NCBI GenBank assembly: GCA_021154885.1
Contig: JAJKHS010000042.1
Location: forward strand, 1-64,000
Reading direction: 5' to 3'
DNA from: Thermoanaerobaculum sp.
GTDB lineage: Bacteria; Acidobacteriota; Thermoanaerobaculia; Multivoradales; UBA5704
DNA length: 64,000 bases
The translations under genes were made by a program, and so were the position numbers. The notes beneath the pieces were generated by a model. That model was not told the DNA's origin. It did not search any database and saw nothing but the letters and a program-made list of their open reading frames with translations. Every line of letters begins with the position of its first letter. Position 1 is the first letter of the stretch. Below are positions 56,923 to 64,000 of the stretch, one piece after another.

Positions 56923-57288
56923 TCAGGCGGTCGCGGCCTTCGGATAATCGAGCTTCTTGGAGGAGGAGCCGGCGCCGATCACCTCGATCCCCTTGGTGCC
57001 GTAGTGCGTCAGATAGGTGTGGAGCGTCGTCGGGGGGACGACGGGTCCGAGGCCGGCGTTTTTCGGCCAGTCGGGACGGATCTTGGTCTCGATGACGAGG
57101 TAGGGGAAATACTCCACCGGCTCGTTCCCGGGCTCTCCGGGCTGGATGGTCAATCGCCAGTTGAAGCCGGAGCTCTGGGCCACCACCTCCAGGAGGGTTC
57201 TCGGGCCGCCGAGAACGAGGTAACTAAACAGGCTCGCCGAGTCGACCTGCGCCAGACGAGTCAGATCCGCAAGATTGACAGTGCTCAT
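56923..57288 (-). CDS. Orphan protein, 121 residues
   Basis: Not recognised. AAGGAGAAATCAGTC precedes the ATG. No signal peptide or membrane helix. Begins MSTVNLADLTRLAQVDSASL. Contains VIETKIRPDWPKNAG and ends in a Lys/Ala tail. Probably a small alpha/beta domain. It is the first of three minus-strand genes (121 aa, 371 aa, GH18 remnant) with similar ribosome sites. Hence perhaps an operon that is decaying. Confidence 0.55.
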   Translation of the reverse strand: MSTVNLADLTRLAQVDSASLFSYLVLGGPRTLLEVVAQSSGFNWRLTIQPGEPGNEPVEYFPYLVIETKIRPDWPKNAGLGPVVPPTTLHTYLTHYGTKGIEVIGAGSSSKKLDYPKAATA

Positions 57289-57591
57289 GACTGATTTCTC
57301 CTTGCCTTGAAGGGCGGTTTTTTCGGTTGAGCTTGGGCCCGTGCGGCAGGAGACAAAGGCAAGGCGTGTGCCAGGCTTGGAAAAATCCGTAGGGCGGAGG
57401 GAAAACAGGATGAAAAGATTTTATTCCGTATCCCTTCGTCCACAGCCGGTATGGACGGTCGGATACAGCGGCGCCGTCGTCCAGCCTGCGTCACAGTTGT
57501 CCGCACCTGGATCCGTTCGGCTACACTGTGTTCGTTGCGGACCTGATTCAGGAGGCCTGTCATCCCGACCCCAGCCCCCCGCCCCGAAGCC
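57289..57591. other. Divergent intergenic region before hyuB
   Basis: About 300 bp between the 121-residue orphan and hyuB. It must carry promoters for both, but I see no convincing boxes. The only clear signal is AGGAGG at 57550-57555. Confidence 0.4.
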
Positions 57592-59154
57592 GTGCAGCTC
57601 GAGCTGTTCACCCATCGCTTCGCCGCCATCGCGCGGCAGATGGGGGAGCGGCTCCAGCGCACGGCCGTCTCCACCAACGTCAAGGAGCGGCTCGACTTCT
57701 CGTGCGGCCTGCTCGATACGGCCGGCGAGCTGGTGGTCAACGCGCCCCACATCCCCGTCCATCTCGGCGCTCTCGGGCTCTGCGTCCGGCGGCTGCGCGA
57801 GACGATCGCCATGGAGCCGGGGGACGTGATCGTCACCAATCACCCTGCCTTCGGCGGCTCCCACCTGCCGGACGTGACGGTGGTGACGCCCGTGTTTTCG
57901 GCGGCGGGGGCAGACGGCGACCTCCTCGGCTACGTGGCCAGCCGCGCCCATCACGCGGAGATCGGGGGGATCCGTCCCGGCTCCATGCCGCCGGGCGCAC
58001 GACGGCTGCTCGAAGAGGGGGTGGTGATCGCGCCCACGCACCTCGTCCGCCGGGGCGAGCCGCGCTGGGACGCGGCCCGCCGGCTGCTGCTGGAGGCGCC
58101 GTACCCCACCCGGGCTGTGGAGGAGAACCTGGCCGACCTGCGGGCCGCGGTGGCGGCGAACCACCGGGGGGCTGAGGCGCTGATGATCCTCGCCGCCGAG
58201 CACGGACGGGAGACCGTCCTGCACTACATGGCCGCCCTCAAGGCGCGGGCCGAGGAGCGCCTGCGCGCCGCCCTGGCCCGCCTCCCGGCCCGCAGCTACA
58301 CGGCCCTGGAGCGGCTGGACGACGGCGCGCCCATCGCCGTGCGCATCGACGTCGGCGATGTCGCAAACATTGGCGCCGACCCCATCGTCACCGTCGACTT
58401 CGCGGGCACGGCCGGAGTCCACCCGGGGAACCTCAACGCGCCGCCGGCCGTGGTGCGCAGCGCCATCCTCTACGTCCTGCGACTGCTCATCGCCGAGCCG
58501 CTGCCGCTCAACGAGGGGATCCTGCGGGCGGTGGACATTCGCATTCCGCCGGGGATGCTGAACCCGCCCTTCCCCGACGATCCCGCTGAGGCGCCGGCCG
58601 TGGTGGGCGGCAACGTGGAGACCAGCCAGCGCGTGGTGGACACGCTGGTGAAGGCGCTGAGGCTCCTCGCCTGCGGCCAGGGGACGATGAACAACCTCCT
58701 CTTCGGCAATCCACGCTTCGGCTTCTACGAGACGGTCTGCGGCGGCTCCGGGGCGGGGCCGGGGTTCCACGGCACCAGCGGCGTCCATATTCACATGACG
58801 AACACGCGGATCACCGATCCGGAGGTCCTGGAGCACCGCTACCCCGTGCGCCTGGAGCGCTTTGCCCTACGCCCCGGCTCGGGTGGCGCCGGCCGCTGGC
58901 ACGGCGGCGACGGCGTGGTGCGCGAGCTGACCTTCCTGGAGCCCATGTCCCTCTCCCTTCTCACCCAGCACCGGGTCGAGGCGCCATACGGGGTGGCGGG
59001 AGGCTCCCCCGGCGAGCGCGGACGCCAGCGCCTGGTGCGGGCCACGGGCGAGGTGGAAGAGCTCGCTTCCCTCGACGGCCGCGAGGTCGGGCCGGGGGAC
59101 CGGCTGATCCTGGAGACGCCGGGGGGCGGAGGGTGGGGGAGGGCGGAAGAGTGA
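57592..59154 (+). CDS. hyuB: Hydantoinase/5-oxoprolinase subunit B
   Basis: Partner subunit of ATP-dependent hydantoinase/oxoprolinase (520 residues). Family landmarks: [54 protein letters not shown] and the C-terminal [18 protein letters not shown]. The GTG at 57592 lacks a ribosome site. AGGAGG lies at 57550-57555, and 6 nt later is ATC at 57562, which is in frame and would add 10 residues. The true start may be that rare codon, or a sequence error has hidden it. The A subunit is 9.7 kb upstream. Confidence 0.9.
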   Translation: MQLELFTHRFAAIARQMGERLQRTAVSTNVKERLDFSCGLLDTAGELVVNAPHIPVHLGALGLCVRRLRETIAMEPGDVIVTNHPAFGGSHLPDVTVVTPVFSAAGADGDLLGYVASRAHHAEIGGIRPGSMPPGARRLLEEGVVIAPTHLVRRGEPRWDAARRLLLEAPYPTRAVEENLADLRAAVAANHRGAEALMILAAEHGRETVLHYMAALKARAEERLRAALARLPARSYTALERLDDGAPIAVRIDVGDVANIGADPIVTVDFAGTAGVHPGNLNAPPAVVRSAILYVLRLLIAEPLPLNEGILRAVDIRIPPGMLNPPFPDDPAEAPAVVGGNVETSQRVVDTLVKALRLLACGQGTMNNLLFGNPRFGFYETVCGGSGAGPGFHGTSGVHIHMTNTRITDPEVLEHRYPVRLERFALRPGSGGAGRWHGGDGVVRELTFLEPMSLSLLTQHRVEAPYGVAGGSPGERGRQRLVRATGEVEELASLDGREVGPGDRLILETPGGGGWGRAEE

Positions 59155-59161
59155 AGGTCTG

Positions 59162-59641
59162 TCACCTCCGCCGCTGCCGCAACGCTTCATACACCCCCAG
59201 CGCCACCGCCGTCGAGAGGTTGAGCGAGCGCAGCTCCGGGTCGGCCATGGGGATGCGCACCAGGCGGTCGCGGTGGCGGTCGCGGATCTCGGAGGCGAGG
59301 CCCACGCTCTCCTTGCCGAAGATCAGCACCGTCCGCTCCGGGTAGTCGACACTCCAGTATTCCCGCTCGGCCTCGGCGCTGAAGAGGAACGGCTCGCCCA
59401 GGGCGGGCAGGTGCGCCGCGAATTCGCTCCAGGAGTCCCACACGAAGGGGTTGACCCGCGGCCAGTAGTCCAGCCCGGCGCGGCGCACCTGCCGCTCGCC
59501 GAGGAAGAACCCCAGGGGCCGGACGAGGTGGAGCTGCGCGCCGGCGGCCAGACAGGTGCGGCCGGCGTTGCCGGTGTTCCAGTGGATCTCCGGCTCCACG
59601 AGGACGACGTGGAGCTGAGGACGGGATGCGTCTGCGGACAT
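59162..59641 (-). CDS. trmL: tRNA (cytidine/uridine-34 2'-O)-methyltransferase
   Basis: SPOUT-class methyltransferase (159 residues) that methylates the wobble ribose of tRNA-Leu. Motifs: [18 protein letters not shown] at the start, FGKESVGLA (motif 2) and the C-terminal [19 protein letters not shown] (motif 3 of the SAM knot). Full length. Convergent with hyuB, 7 nt between stops. Confidence 0.93.
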   Translation of the reverse strand: MSADASRPQLHVVLVEPEIHWNTGNAGRTCLAAGAQLHLVRPLGFFLGERQVRRAGLDYWPRVNPFVWDSWSEFAAHLPALGEPFLFSAEAEREYWSVDYPERTVLIFGKESVGLASEIRDRHRDRLVRIPMADPELRSLNLSTAVALGVYEALRQRRR

Positions 59642-59809
59642 GCGTTGGCAGTCTAGCAGGGCGGCGTGCCCCCCATAGGCTCTAACTTTGCTGCCAAGTC
59701 AGCAGCTTCCACCAGGACCTGACTTGACAAGGCGCAACCCTGGGCGGCGACTCTGGTCCCGTCCGTGAGGTCTGCAAGCTCCTCCCCAGTCCCTGCGACC
59801 TCGGCAGGA

Positions 59810-60080
59810 GCCATCGCTGGCCCGGCAGCAGTCATCGCTGGCCTGGCAGCGGTCATCGCTGCCATGGCAGCAGTCGTCGCTGGCTCGGCAGCAGTCGTCG
59901 CTGGCTTGGCAGCAGCCGTCGCTGGCTCGGCAGCAGTCGTCGCTGGCTTGGCAGCAGCCGTCGCTGGCTCGGCAGCGGTCATCGCTGCCATGGCAGCAGT
60001 CGTCGCTGGCTCGACAGCAGTCGTCGCTGGCTCGACAGCAGCCATCGCTGTCTCGACAGCAGCCATCGCTGGCTCGGCAA
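59810..60080. repeat. 21-bp tandem repeat array, about 13 copies
   Basis: The unit is close to GTCGTCGCTGGCTCGGCAGC plus A, with TCATC, CCTGG and GCCAT variants. Both strands are open across it: the minus strand gives 7-residue EPATTAA-type repeats and the plus strand AVVAGSA-type repeats. Neither reading looks like a real gene. It fills most of the 494-bp gap between trmL and the small membrane gene, and nothing else is seen there. Confidence 0.85.
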
Positions 60081-60135
60081 GGCCCAGCCCAGACCCCCCG
60101 GGAACGATCCCCGCGGTCCCTGCGTCTACAATGGG

Positions 60136-60429
60136 ATGGTGATTACGATCGAAGTCCTCATCTCCTTCGTCTGTCTCGCCAGCCTGATCGTGATCCTCCT
60201 CGAAGCCTCGCGGGTGGGCGGGCTCCGGCGCCGGTTGCCCATCGCCCTCTGGGCCTTCACTCTCCTGCTCCTGGCGGCTCTCGCCCTGCTGCGGGTGGTG
60301 GTGAACCTCGACGCCTGGAGCGACGGGCGGATCCTCTCGGCCTCCATGGGGGTCTGCAACTTCCTCTTCGGCAGCGCGCTGCTGGTGCGCTGGCTGTTCC
60401 GGACGCCGCCCTCGTCCGGCGGTCGATGA
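60136..60429 (+). CDS. Small membrane protein, 97 residues
   Basis: Not recognised. Three hydrophobic segments (ITIEVLISFVCLASLIVILL; LWAFTLLLLAALALLRVVV; NFLFGSALLVRWLF). It starts at ATG 60136. No motif. Its stop lies 7 nt from that of the convergent exported-protein gene. Confidence 0.55.
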   Translation: MVITIEVLISFVCLASLIVILLEASRVGGLRRRLPIALWAFTLLLLAALALLRVVVNLDAWSDGRILSASMGVCNFLFGSALLVRWLFRTPPSSGGR

Positions 60430-60436
60430 GGATCGC

Positions 60437-61087
60437 CTACTTCAGGACGACGTCGATCTCGCCCACGCCACAGTCCACCTTCACCTTGGAGCGGCCCGTC
60501 CCCTTGTCCCAGCTCAGCTCCTTGCTCACCAGCCCGGAGCTCTGGTACCGCCGGCCGGCCGCGATCAGGCTGGCCTCGCCGACGCCCGTGTCGAGGTCCA
60601 CGGAGGCGATGGCCTCCTTGGGCAGGTCGACGTTGACCTGGCCCACTCCGAGGTCGAGGGTGAGGTCGCCCGCGATGCCGTGGACGTTCATCTCGCCCAC
60701 CCCGAGCTCGGCCTTGAGCGCCAGATCGCGCGGCACGGTGATCCGCGCCACGATCTGGAGGTTCTTGGACCCGTGCCATTTGGGGAACCTCTTCATCTCG
60801 ATCTTGAAGACGTCGCCGGAGTTGTCGTAGACCAGCTTGAGATCGTGCGCCGCGTCCGCGCAGCGCCCCGTCTTCTCCCGGCATTTCACTTTCACGTCCA
60901 GGCCCACCTGGTCGCCGGCCCCGGGATCGACGTGGAGTTCGGCGACGGGGAAGTCGAGATGGACCTTGTGGGCCTTGGCGATCGGGATCTGCTGGCGGAA
61001 CGAACGGACGACCTCGTCCGCGCCGGCGGCACCGGCGGCTATCACCGGCAGCAGGGCGGCGGCAAGGATCAGGGCGATTTTCTTCAT
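60437..61087 (-). CDS. Exported adhesin-like beta-helix protein (DUF4097-like)
   Basis: A 216-residue protein with signal peptide MKKIALILAAALLPVIAAG and GAGGAG 10 nt before the ATG. The C-terminal half repeats a beta pattern (ELGVGEMNVHGIAGDLTLDL, GVGQVNVDLP, GVGEASLIA, GVGEIDVVL), as in DUF4097/toast-rack proteins. It is probably cell-surface. Role unknown. The long open frame upstream of 61087 is antisense to the metallopeptidase gene and is not used. Confidence 0.75.
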   Translation of the reverse strand: MKKIALILAAALLPVIAAGAAGADEVVRSFRQQIPIAKAHKVHLDFPVAELHVDPGAGDQVGLDVKVKCREKTGRCADAAHDLKLVYDNSGDVFKIEMKRFPKWHGSKNLQIVARITVPRDLALKAELGVGEMNVHGIAGDLTLDLGVGQVNVDLPKEAIASVDLDTGVGEASLIAAGRRYQSSGLVSKELSWDKGTGRSKVKVDCGVGEIDVVLK

Positions 61088-61183
61088 GGTATTTCTCCTC
61101 TCTGACTTATTACGAGAGGGAGCGCTCCAGGGTTCCAGGACCACGGCACCGATCTTGCGGCATCCCCGTGCGGAGGATTCGCC

Positions 61184-62215
61184 TTGGACCCGTCGCTGCC
61201 CACATTCCAGGAATCGCCCCCGGGAGACCGTCCGATCCGCGACCTCGGCCTGCGGATCGAGGGCACGGAGCTCGAGCCGGTGATCGCCGAGTTCGAGCGC
61301 GAGTTGGAGACCGCGGGCCTCCGCCGGGTGCGCCCCCGCTTCTACCTCTCGACCGAATGGGGAGTGCCCTTCGGGACGGTGGCCATCGCGATCCCCTTCT
61401 ACCTTGCGCGGCCGGACCTCGCGGCGCTGCACGCCGAGCGCACGGGCCTGGTGGAGGGGCACGGCCGCCGCGACCTGCTGCGCTACCTGCGCCACGAGAT
61501 GGGGCACGTCGTCAATTACGCCTACCGCCTCTACGATCGGGAGGACTGGGTGCGCACCTTCGGACCCATCACCCGGCCCTACCGGGAGGAATACAGCCCC
61601 GAGCCGTTCAGCCGGCTCTTCGTCCGTCACCTGCCGGGCTGGTACGCCCAGAAACATCCGGACGAGGACTGGGCCGAGACCTTCGCCGTGTGGATGACTC
61701 CCGGCCTCGACTGGCGCGCCGAGTACGCCGGCTGGAGCGAGGCCCTGGCCAAGCTGGAGTATTGCGACGCCGTGACGGGCGAGTTGCGCGACGTCGAGCC
61801 GCTGGTGTCGGACGAGGAGCTGGACGAGCCCGTCTCCGAGATCCCCTACACGCTGGAGCAGTACTACCGCGGCGCGGAGCTGGACCCCGGCGAATTTCCT
61901 CCCGGGCTCGATGGCGCCCTGCGCTCCATCTTCGAGGACTGGGGCCGGCCCGAGGACCTCTCGACGGACGCCCCGCGCCGTCCTGCCTCCGAGCTCATCC
62001 GCCGTCTCGGCCGCGACCTGCCGGCGGACGTCTTCCGCTGGACCGGCCACTTCCCCGAGCGCACCCGCCTGCTGCTGCGCCACCTCGCCGAGCGGGCCGA
62101 CGCTCTGGAGCAGGTGTACCCCGAGGACCGGGAAATGCCAGCCGTCATCGCTCTGACGACCTTCGTGACGGCTCTGGCGATGAACCATGTACGGAAGGGG
62201 AGCTACCTGGCCTAG
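61184..62215 (+). CDS. Putative zinc metallopeptidase
   Basis: A 343-residue protein with a zincin HExxH motif, RHEMGHVVNYAYRLY (about residue 106). A downstream DEDWAETFAVWM could supply the third ligand, the arrangement of the putative zinc-binding metallopeptidase family found in soil bacteria. No signal peptide. It starts at TTG (61184), supported by GGAGGA 6 nt upstream; no ATG is nearby. The last 70 bases overlap the convergent efflux gene. Confidence 0.75.
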   Translation: MDPSLPTFQESPPGDRPIRDLGLRIEGTELEPVIAEFERELETAGLRRVRPRFYLSTEWGVPFGTVAIAIPFYLARPDLAALHAERTGLVEGHGRRDLLRYLRHEMGHVVNYAYRLYDREDWVRTFGPITRPYREEYSPEPFSRLFVRHLPGWYAQKHPDEDWAETFAVWMTPGLDWRAEYAGWSEALAKLEYCDAVTGELRDVEPLVSDEELDEPVSEIPYTLEQYYRGAELDPGEFPPGLDGALRSIFEDWGRPEDLSTDAPRRPASELIRRLGRDLPADVFRWTGHFPERTRLLLRHLAERADALEQVYPEDREMPAVIALTTFVTALAMNHVRKGSYLA

Positions 62216-64000
62216 AAGCCCGCCGCCCTTGCGTCAGGTTGAACAGCACCGGCATGACGCCCAGCACCAGGGGCAACTGCACGATCAAGCCGGAGATGAT
62301 GGCGATCGCCAGCGGTTGCTGCATCTCAGAGCCTTGCCCGAGGGCGAAGGCGAGCGGCAGCAGGGTCAGGATGGCGGCCAGCGTCGTCATCGTGATGGGA
62401 CGCATGCGGTTCTGACCGGCGGCGATGAGCGATTCTCGCCGGCTCATCGACGGCGCCAGCTCCTGCTGTTCGGAAAAGTAGAAGATGGCAACCTCGGTGA
62501 CGATGCCGATGATCATGGTCATGCCCATGATGGCCGAGATGTTGAGATCGATATGGGTGACCCAGAGCCCGATGAACACCGCGCTGACCGCGAGCAACGC
62601 GGTGGTGAGGATCGACAGCGCCAGGGTGAAGCTCTCGTACAGGAAGAGCAGCAGCACGAACACCAGCACCGCCGCGGCGGCGAACACGATCATCAGTCCC
62701 TTGAAGGCGATCTGCTGCTGCTGATAGAGCCCGCCCAACTGGTACGTCACTCCCTTCGGCACGGCCCCGGGCTGCGCCAGGGCGGTCACGACGTCGCCTA
62801 CCGTGGAGCCCATGTCGCGGCCGCTGATGCGTGCGGTCACCGCCACCATCTGCCGGAGGTTTTCGCGGTCGATCTCCGGCTGGCCGGCGACCGGCTCGAG
62901 TGTCGCGACGCGCCGCAGTGGGAAGAGGTGCCCGTCGGGTGCGCGCAGAGTCAGCTTGTCGACGTCGCTGTCCGTCGAGCGCAGCGCGGGCGGGATCCAC
63001 ACCCGCACGCCCACCATCTTGACCCCCTGAGCGATCTGCGTGGTGACGGTACCGTTCAGATTGTCGTTGAGCGCCTTGGTGACGGCATCCGCGTCCATGC
63101 CTTCCGTCGCGGTCCTGACCCGGCCGACGTGGATCATCAGCGCATCTCCCGCCGGGTTGATGCCGTTGAGGACCGAGACGATGCCGGGGATCTTCGCGAT
63201 CCGATCCGCCACGCTCTGAGCGACAGCGGGCAGTTGCGCCGGGTTGTCCGCGAAGAGCTTGATCTCGACCGGCTGCGGCACCGCGGTCAGGTCGCCGATG
63301 AGGTCCTCCATGAGCTGGGCCATCTCGACGCTCAGCCCGGGGACTTGGGCTTCGATGCGGGAGCGGACGTCTTCCATGACCACGGTGACAGGGCGGCGCG
63401 GCCCGGACTTCAGGCGGACGAAGAAGTCGCCGTGATTGGCCTCCGACAGCCCGCCGCCCAGCCCGACGCCGGTACGGCGAGAGTAGGTGTCGACGTCGGG
63501 AACGGCGGTGATGATGCTCTCGACCTGGCGCAGCAGCCGGTCGGTCTCCGACAGCGCCGTCCCCGGCGCGCTGCGATAGTCGAGCACGAAGCCCCCCTCG
63601 TCCATCGCCGGCATGAAGCCGGAGCCGGCGGCGCGAAAAGCGATCCAGCCCACGATCAGAAGCGGCGCGAGCAGGACGAGCACCAGCGCCGGATAGCGCA
63701 ACAGAAGACCGAGCAGTCCGGCATAGCGCGCATGCAGCCAGGTGGTGATCCGGCCGCCCTCTTCCTGGTTGGCATCCTTCTCGGTGAGCAGACGATCGGC
63801 GAGGATCGGCACCGCCAGCCAGGTGATCAGGAAGGAGATGAACAGTCCTGCCGCCATGGTGATCGAAAGCGCCTTGAAGAAAGCGCCGGTGACGCCGCTC
63901 AGGAAAGCCAGCGGCGCGAAGATCACCAGGGTGGAGGCGCTCGAGCCGGCGAGCGGCCGGATGAATTCGCGCGCCGCGTCCATCACCTGCTCCTTGCCGT
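62145..64000 (-). CDS. RND efflux pump, C-terminal part (cut by window end)
   Basis: At least 618 residues of an inner-membrane RND transporter; the N-terminal part lies beyond 64000. Visible: the end of the first membrane block (FISFLITWLAVPILADRLL), the second periplasmic loop (GFMPAMDEGGFVLDYRSAPG, a heavy-metal/multidrug-type DEG motif) and the final helices (IMGMTMIIGIVTEVAIFYFS, MRPITMTTLAAILTLLPLA). MDEG and the short loop fit CusA/CzcA-like or related pumps. Substrate not determinable without the missing part. Its 3' end overlaps the metallopeptidase gene. Confidence 0.9.
   Translation of the reverse strand, partial: GKEQVMDAAREFIRPLAGSSASTLVIFAPLAFLSGVTGAFFKALSITMAAGLFISFLITWLAVPILADRLLTEKDANQEEGGRITTWLHARYAGLLGLLLRYPALVLVLLAPLLIVGWIAFRAAGSGFMPAMDEGGFVLDYRSAPGTALSETDRLLRQVESIITAVPDVDTYSRRTGVGLGGGLSEANHGDFFVRLKSGPRRPVTVVMEDVRSRIEAQVPGLSVEMAQLMEDLIGDLTAVPQPVEIKLFADNPAQLPAVAQSVADRIAKIPGIVSVLNGINPAGDALMIHVGRVRTATEGMDADAVTKALNDNLNGTVTTQIAQGVKMVGVRVWIPPALRSTDSDVDKLTLRAPDGHLFPLRRVATLEPVAGQPEIDRENLRQMVAVTARISGRDMGSTVGDVVTALAQPGAVPKGVTYQLGGLYQQQQIAFKGLMIVFAAAAVLVFVLLLFLYESFTLALSILTTALLAVSAVFIGLWVTHIDLNISAIMGMTMIIGIVTEVAIFYFSEQQELAPSMSRRESLIAAGQNRMRPITMTTLAAILTLLPLAFALGQGSEMQQPLAIAIISGLIVQLPLVLGVMPVLFNLTQGRRASRPGSSPSVHGSSPEPSRRSSER

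Noticed and set aside
59653-60142. Open frames on both strands across the 21-bp repeats
   Set aside because: Openness follows from the repeat unit; no ribosome site or non-repeat domain supports either.
60437-62188. 583-codon minus-strand frame
   Set aside because: Only the part from 61087 has a ribosome site and signal peptide; upstream is antisense to the metallopeptidase gene.
1-64000. tRNA, rRNA, CRISPR array, integrase or IS transposase
   Set aside because: I looked for cloverleaf-like clusters, regular direct repeats with spacers and DDE or Tyr-recombinase motifs and found none.

Overview
The window is about 64 kb of high-GC bacterial DNA with no rRNA or tRNA gene and no CRISPR array. 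Several features suggest a soil-type Acidobacteriota, probably near class Thermoanaerobaculia: a Ser/Thr kinase fused to a TolB/FlgO-like domain and TPRs, several CHAT proteins, many secreted orphan proteins, and one secreted protein whose C-terminal domain I associate with that group. The taxon is an inference. The left edge is housekeeping (rpsD-rpoA-rplQ). Fhs, trmL, a galactose operon and an RND pump are scattered further on.

Layout. 1-9 kb: ribosomal/RNA polymerase operon, an MFS transporter, the large receptor-like kinase and a secreted amidohydrolase. 9-13.7 kb: a CHAT-STAND-TPR protein bracketed by two inverted copies of one palindromic element. 13.7-23.2 kb: an all-minus-strand cluster of sigma factor, anti-sigma-like membrane protein, TPR-CHAT lipoprotein, secreted subtilase, an orphan protein (frameshifted here), a DUF1360-like membrane protein, a 79-residue orphan and a class 3 lipase. 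Four sites in it share one ECF-like promoter pattern (TGTCAGRAAM, 13 nt, CGAAAGMC). One of them faces an intrinsic terminator about 100 nt away, which suggests a small RNA. A large membrane patatin phospholipase is divergent from the sigma gene. I regard this block as the best candidate for an undescribed system.

26-38 kb: PAP2 and alpha/beta-hydrolase pair, secreted orphans, a fused EIIA-HPr-EI phosphotransferase followed by a fructokinase gene cut off after about 40 codons, a second MFS transporter, and a MauE-like / Cys-rich peptide / beta-propeller cassette. 37-42 kb: a class II lanthipeptide locus with a mersacidin-type precursor and LanM but no adjacent LanT. 42-49 kb: fhs, DUF4126, a transglutaminase-TPR lipoprotein, hydantoinase subunit A and two small membrane proteins. 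48.8-54.8 kb: a GH2-galT-galK operon followed by a tandem duplication of a DUF5678/retropepsin pair. 55-57.3 kb: orphan, visibly less GC-rich genes and a broken GH18 gene. 57.5-64 kb: hydantoinase subunit B (about 9.7 kb from A), trmL, a 21-bp repeat array, envelope proteins, a metallopeptidase and the 3' part of an RND efflux pump that runs off the window.

All calls rest on reading the sequence and remembered family motifs. No database search was run.
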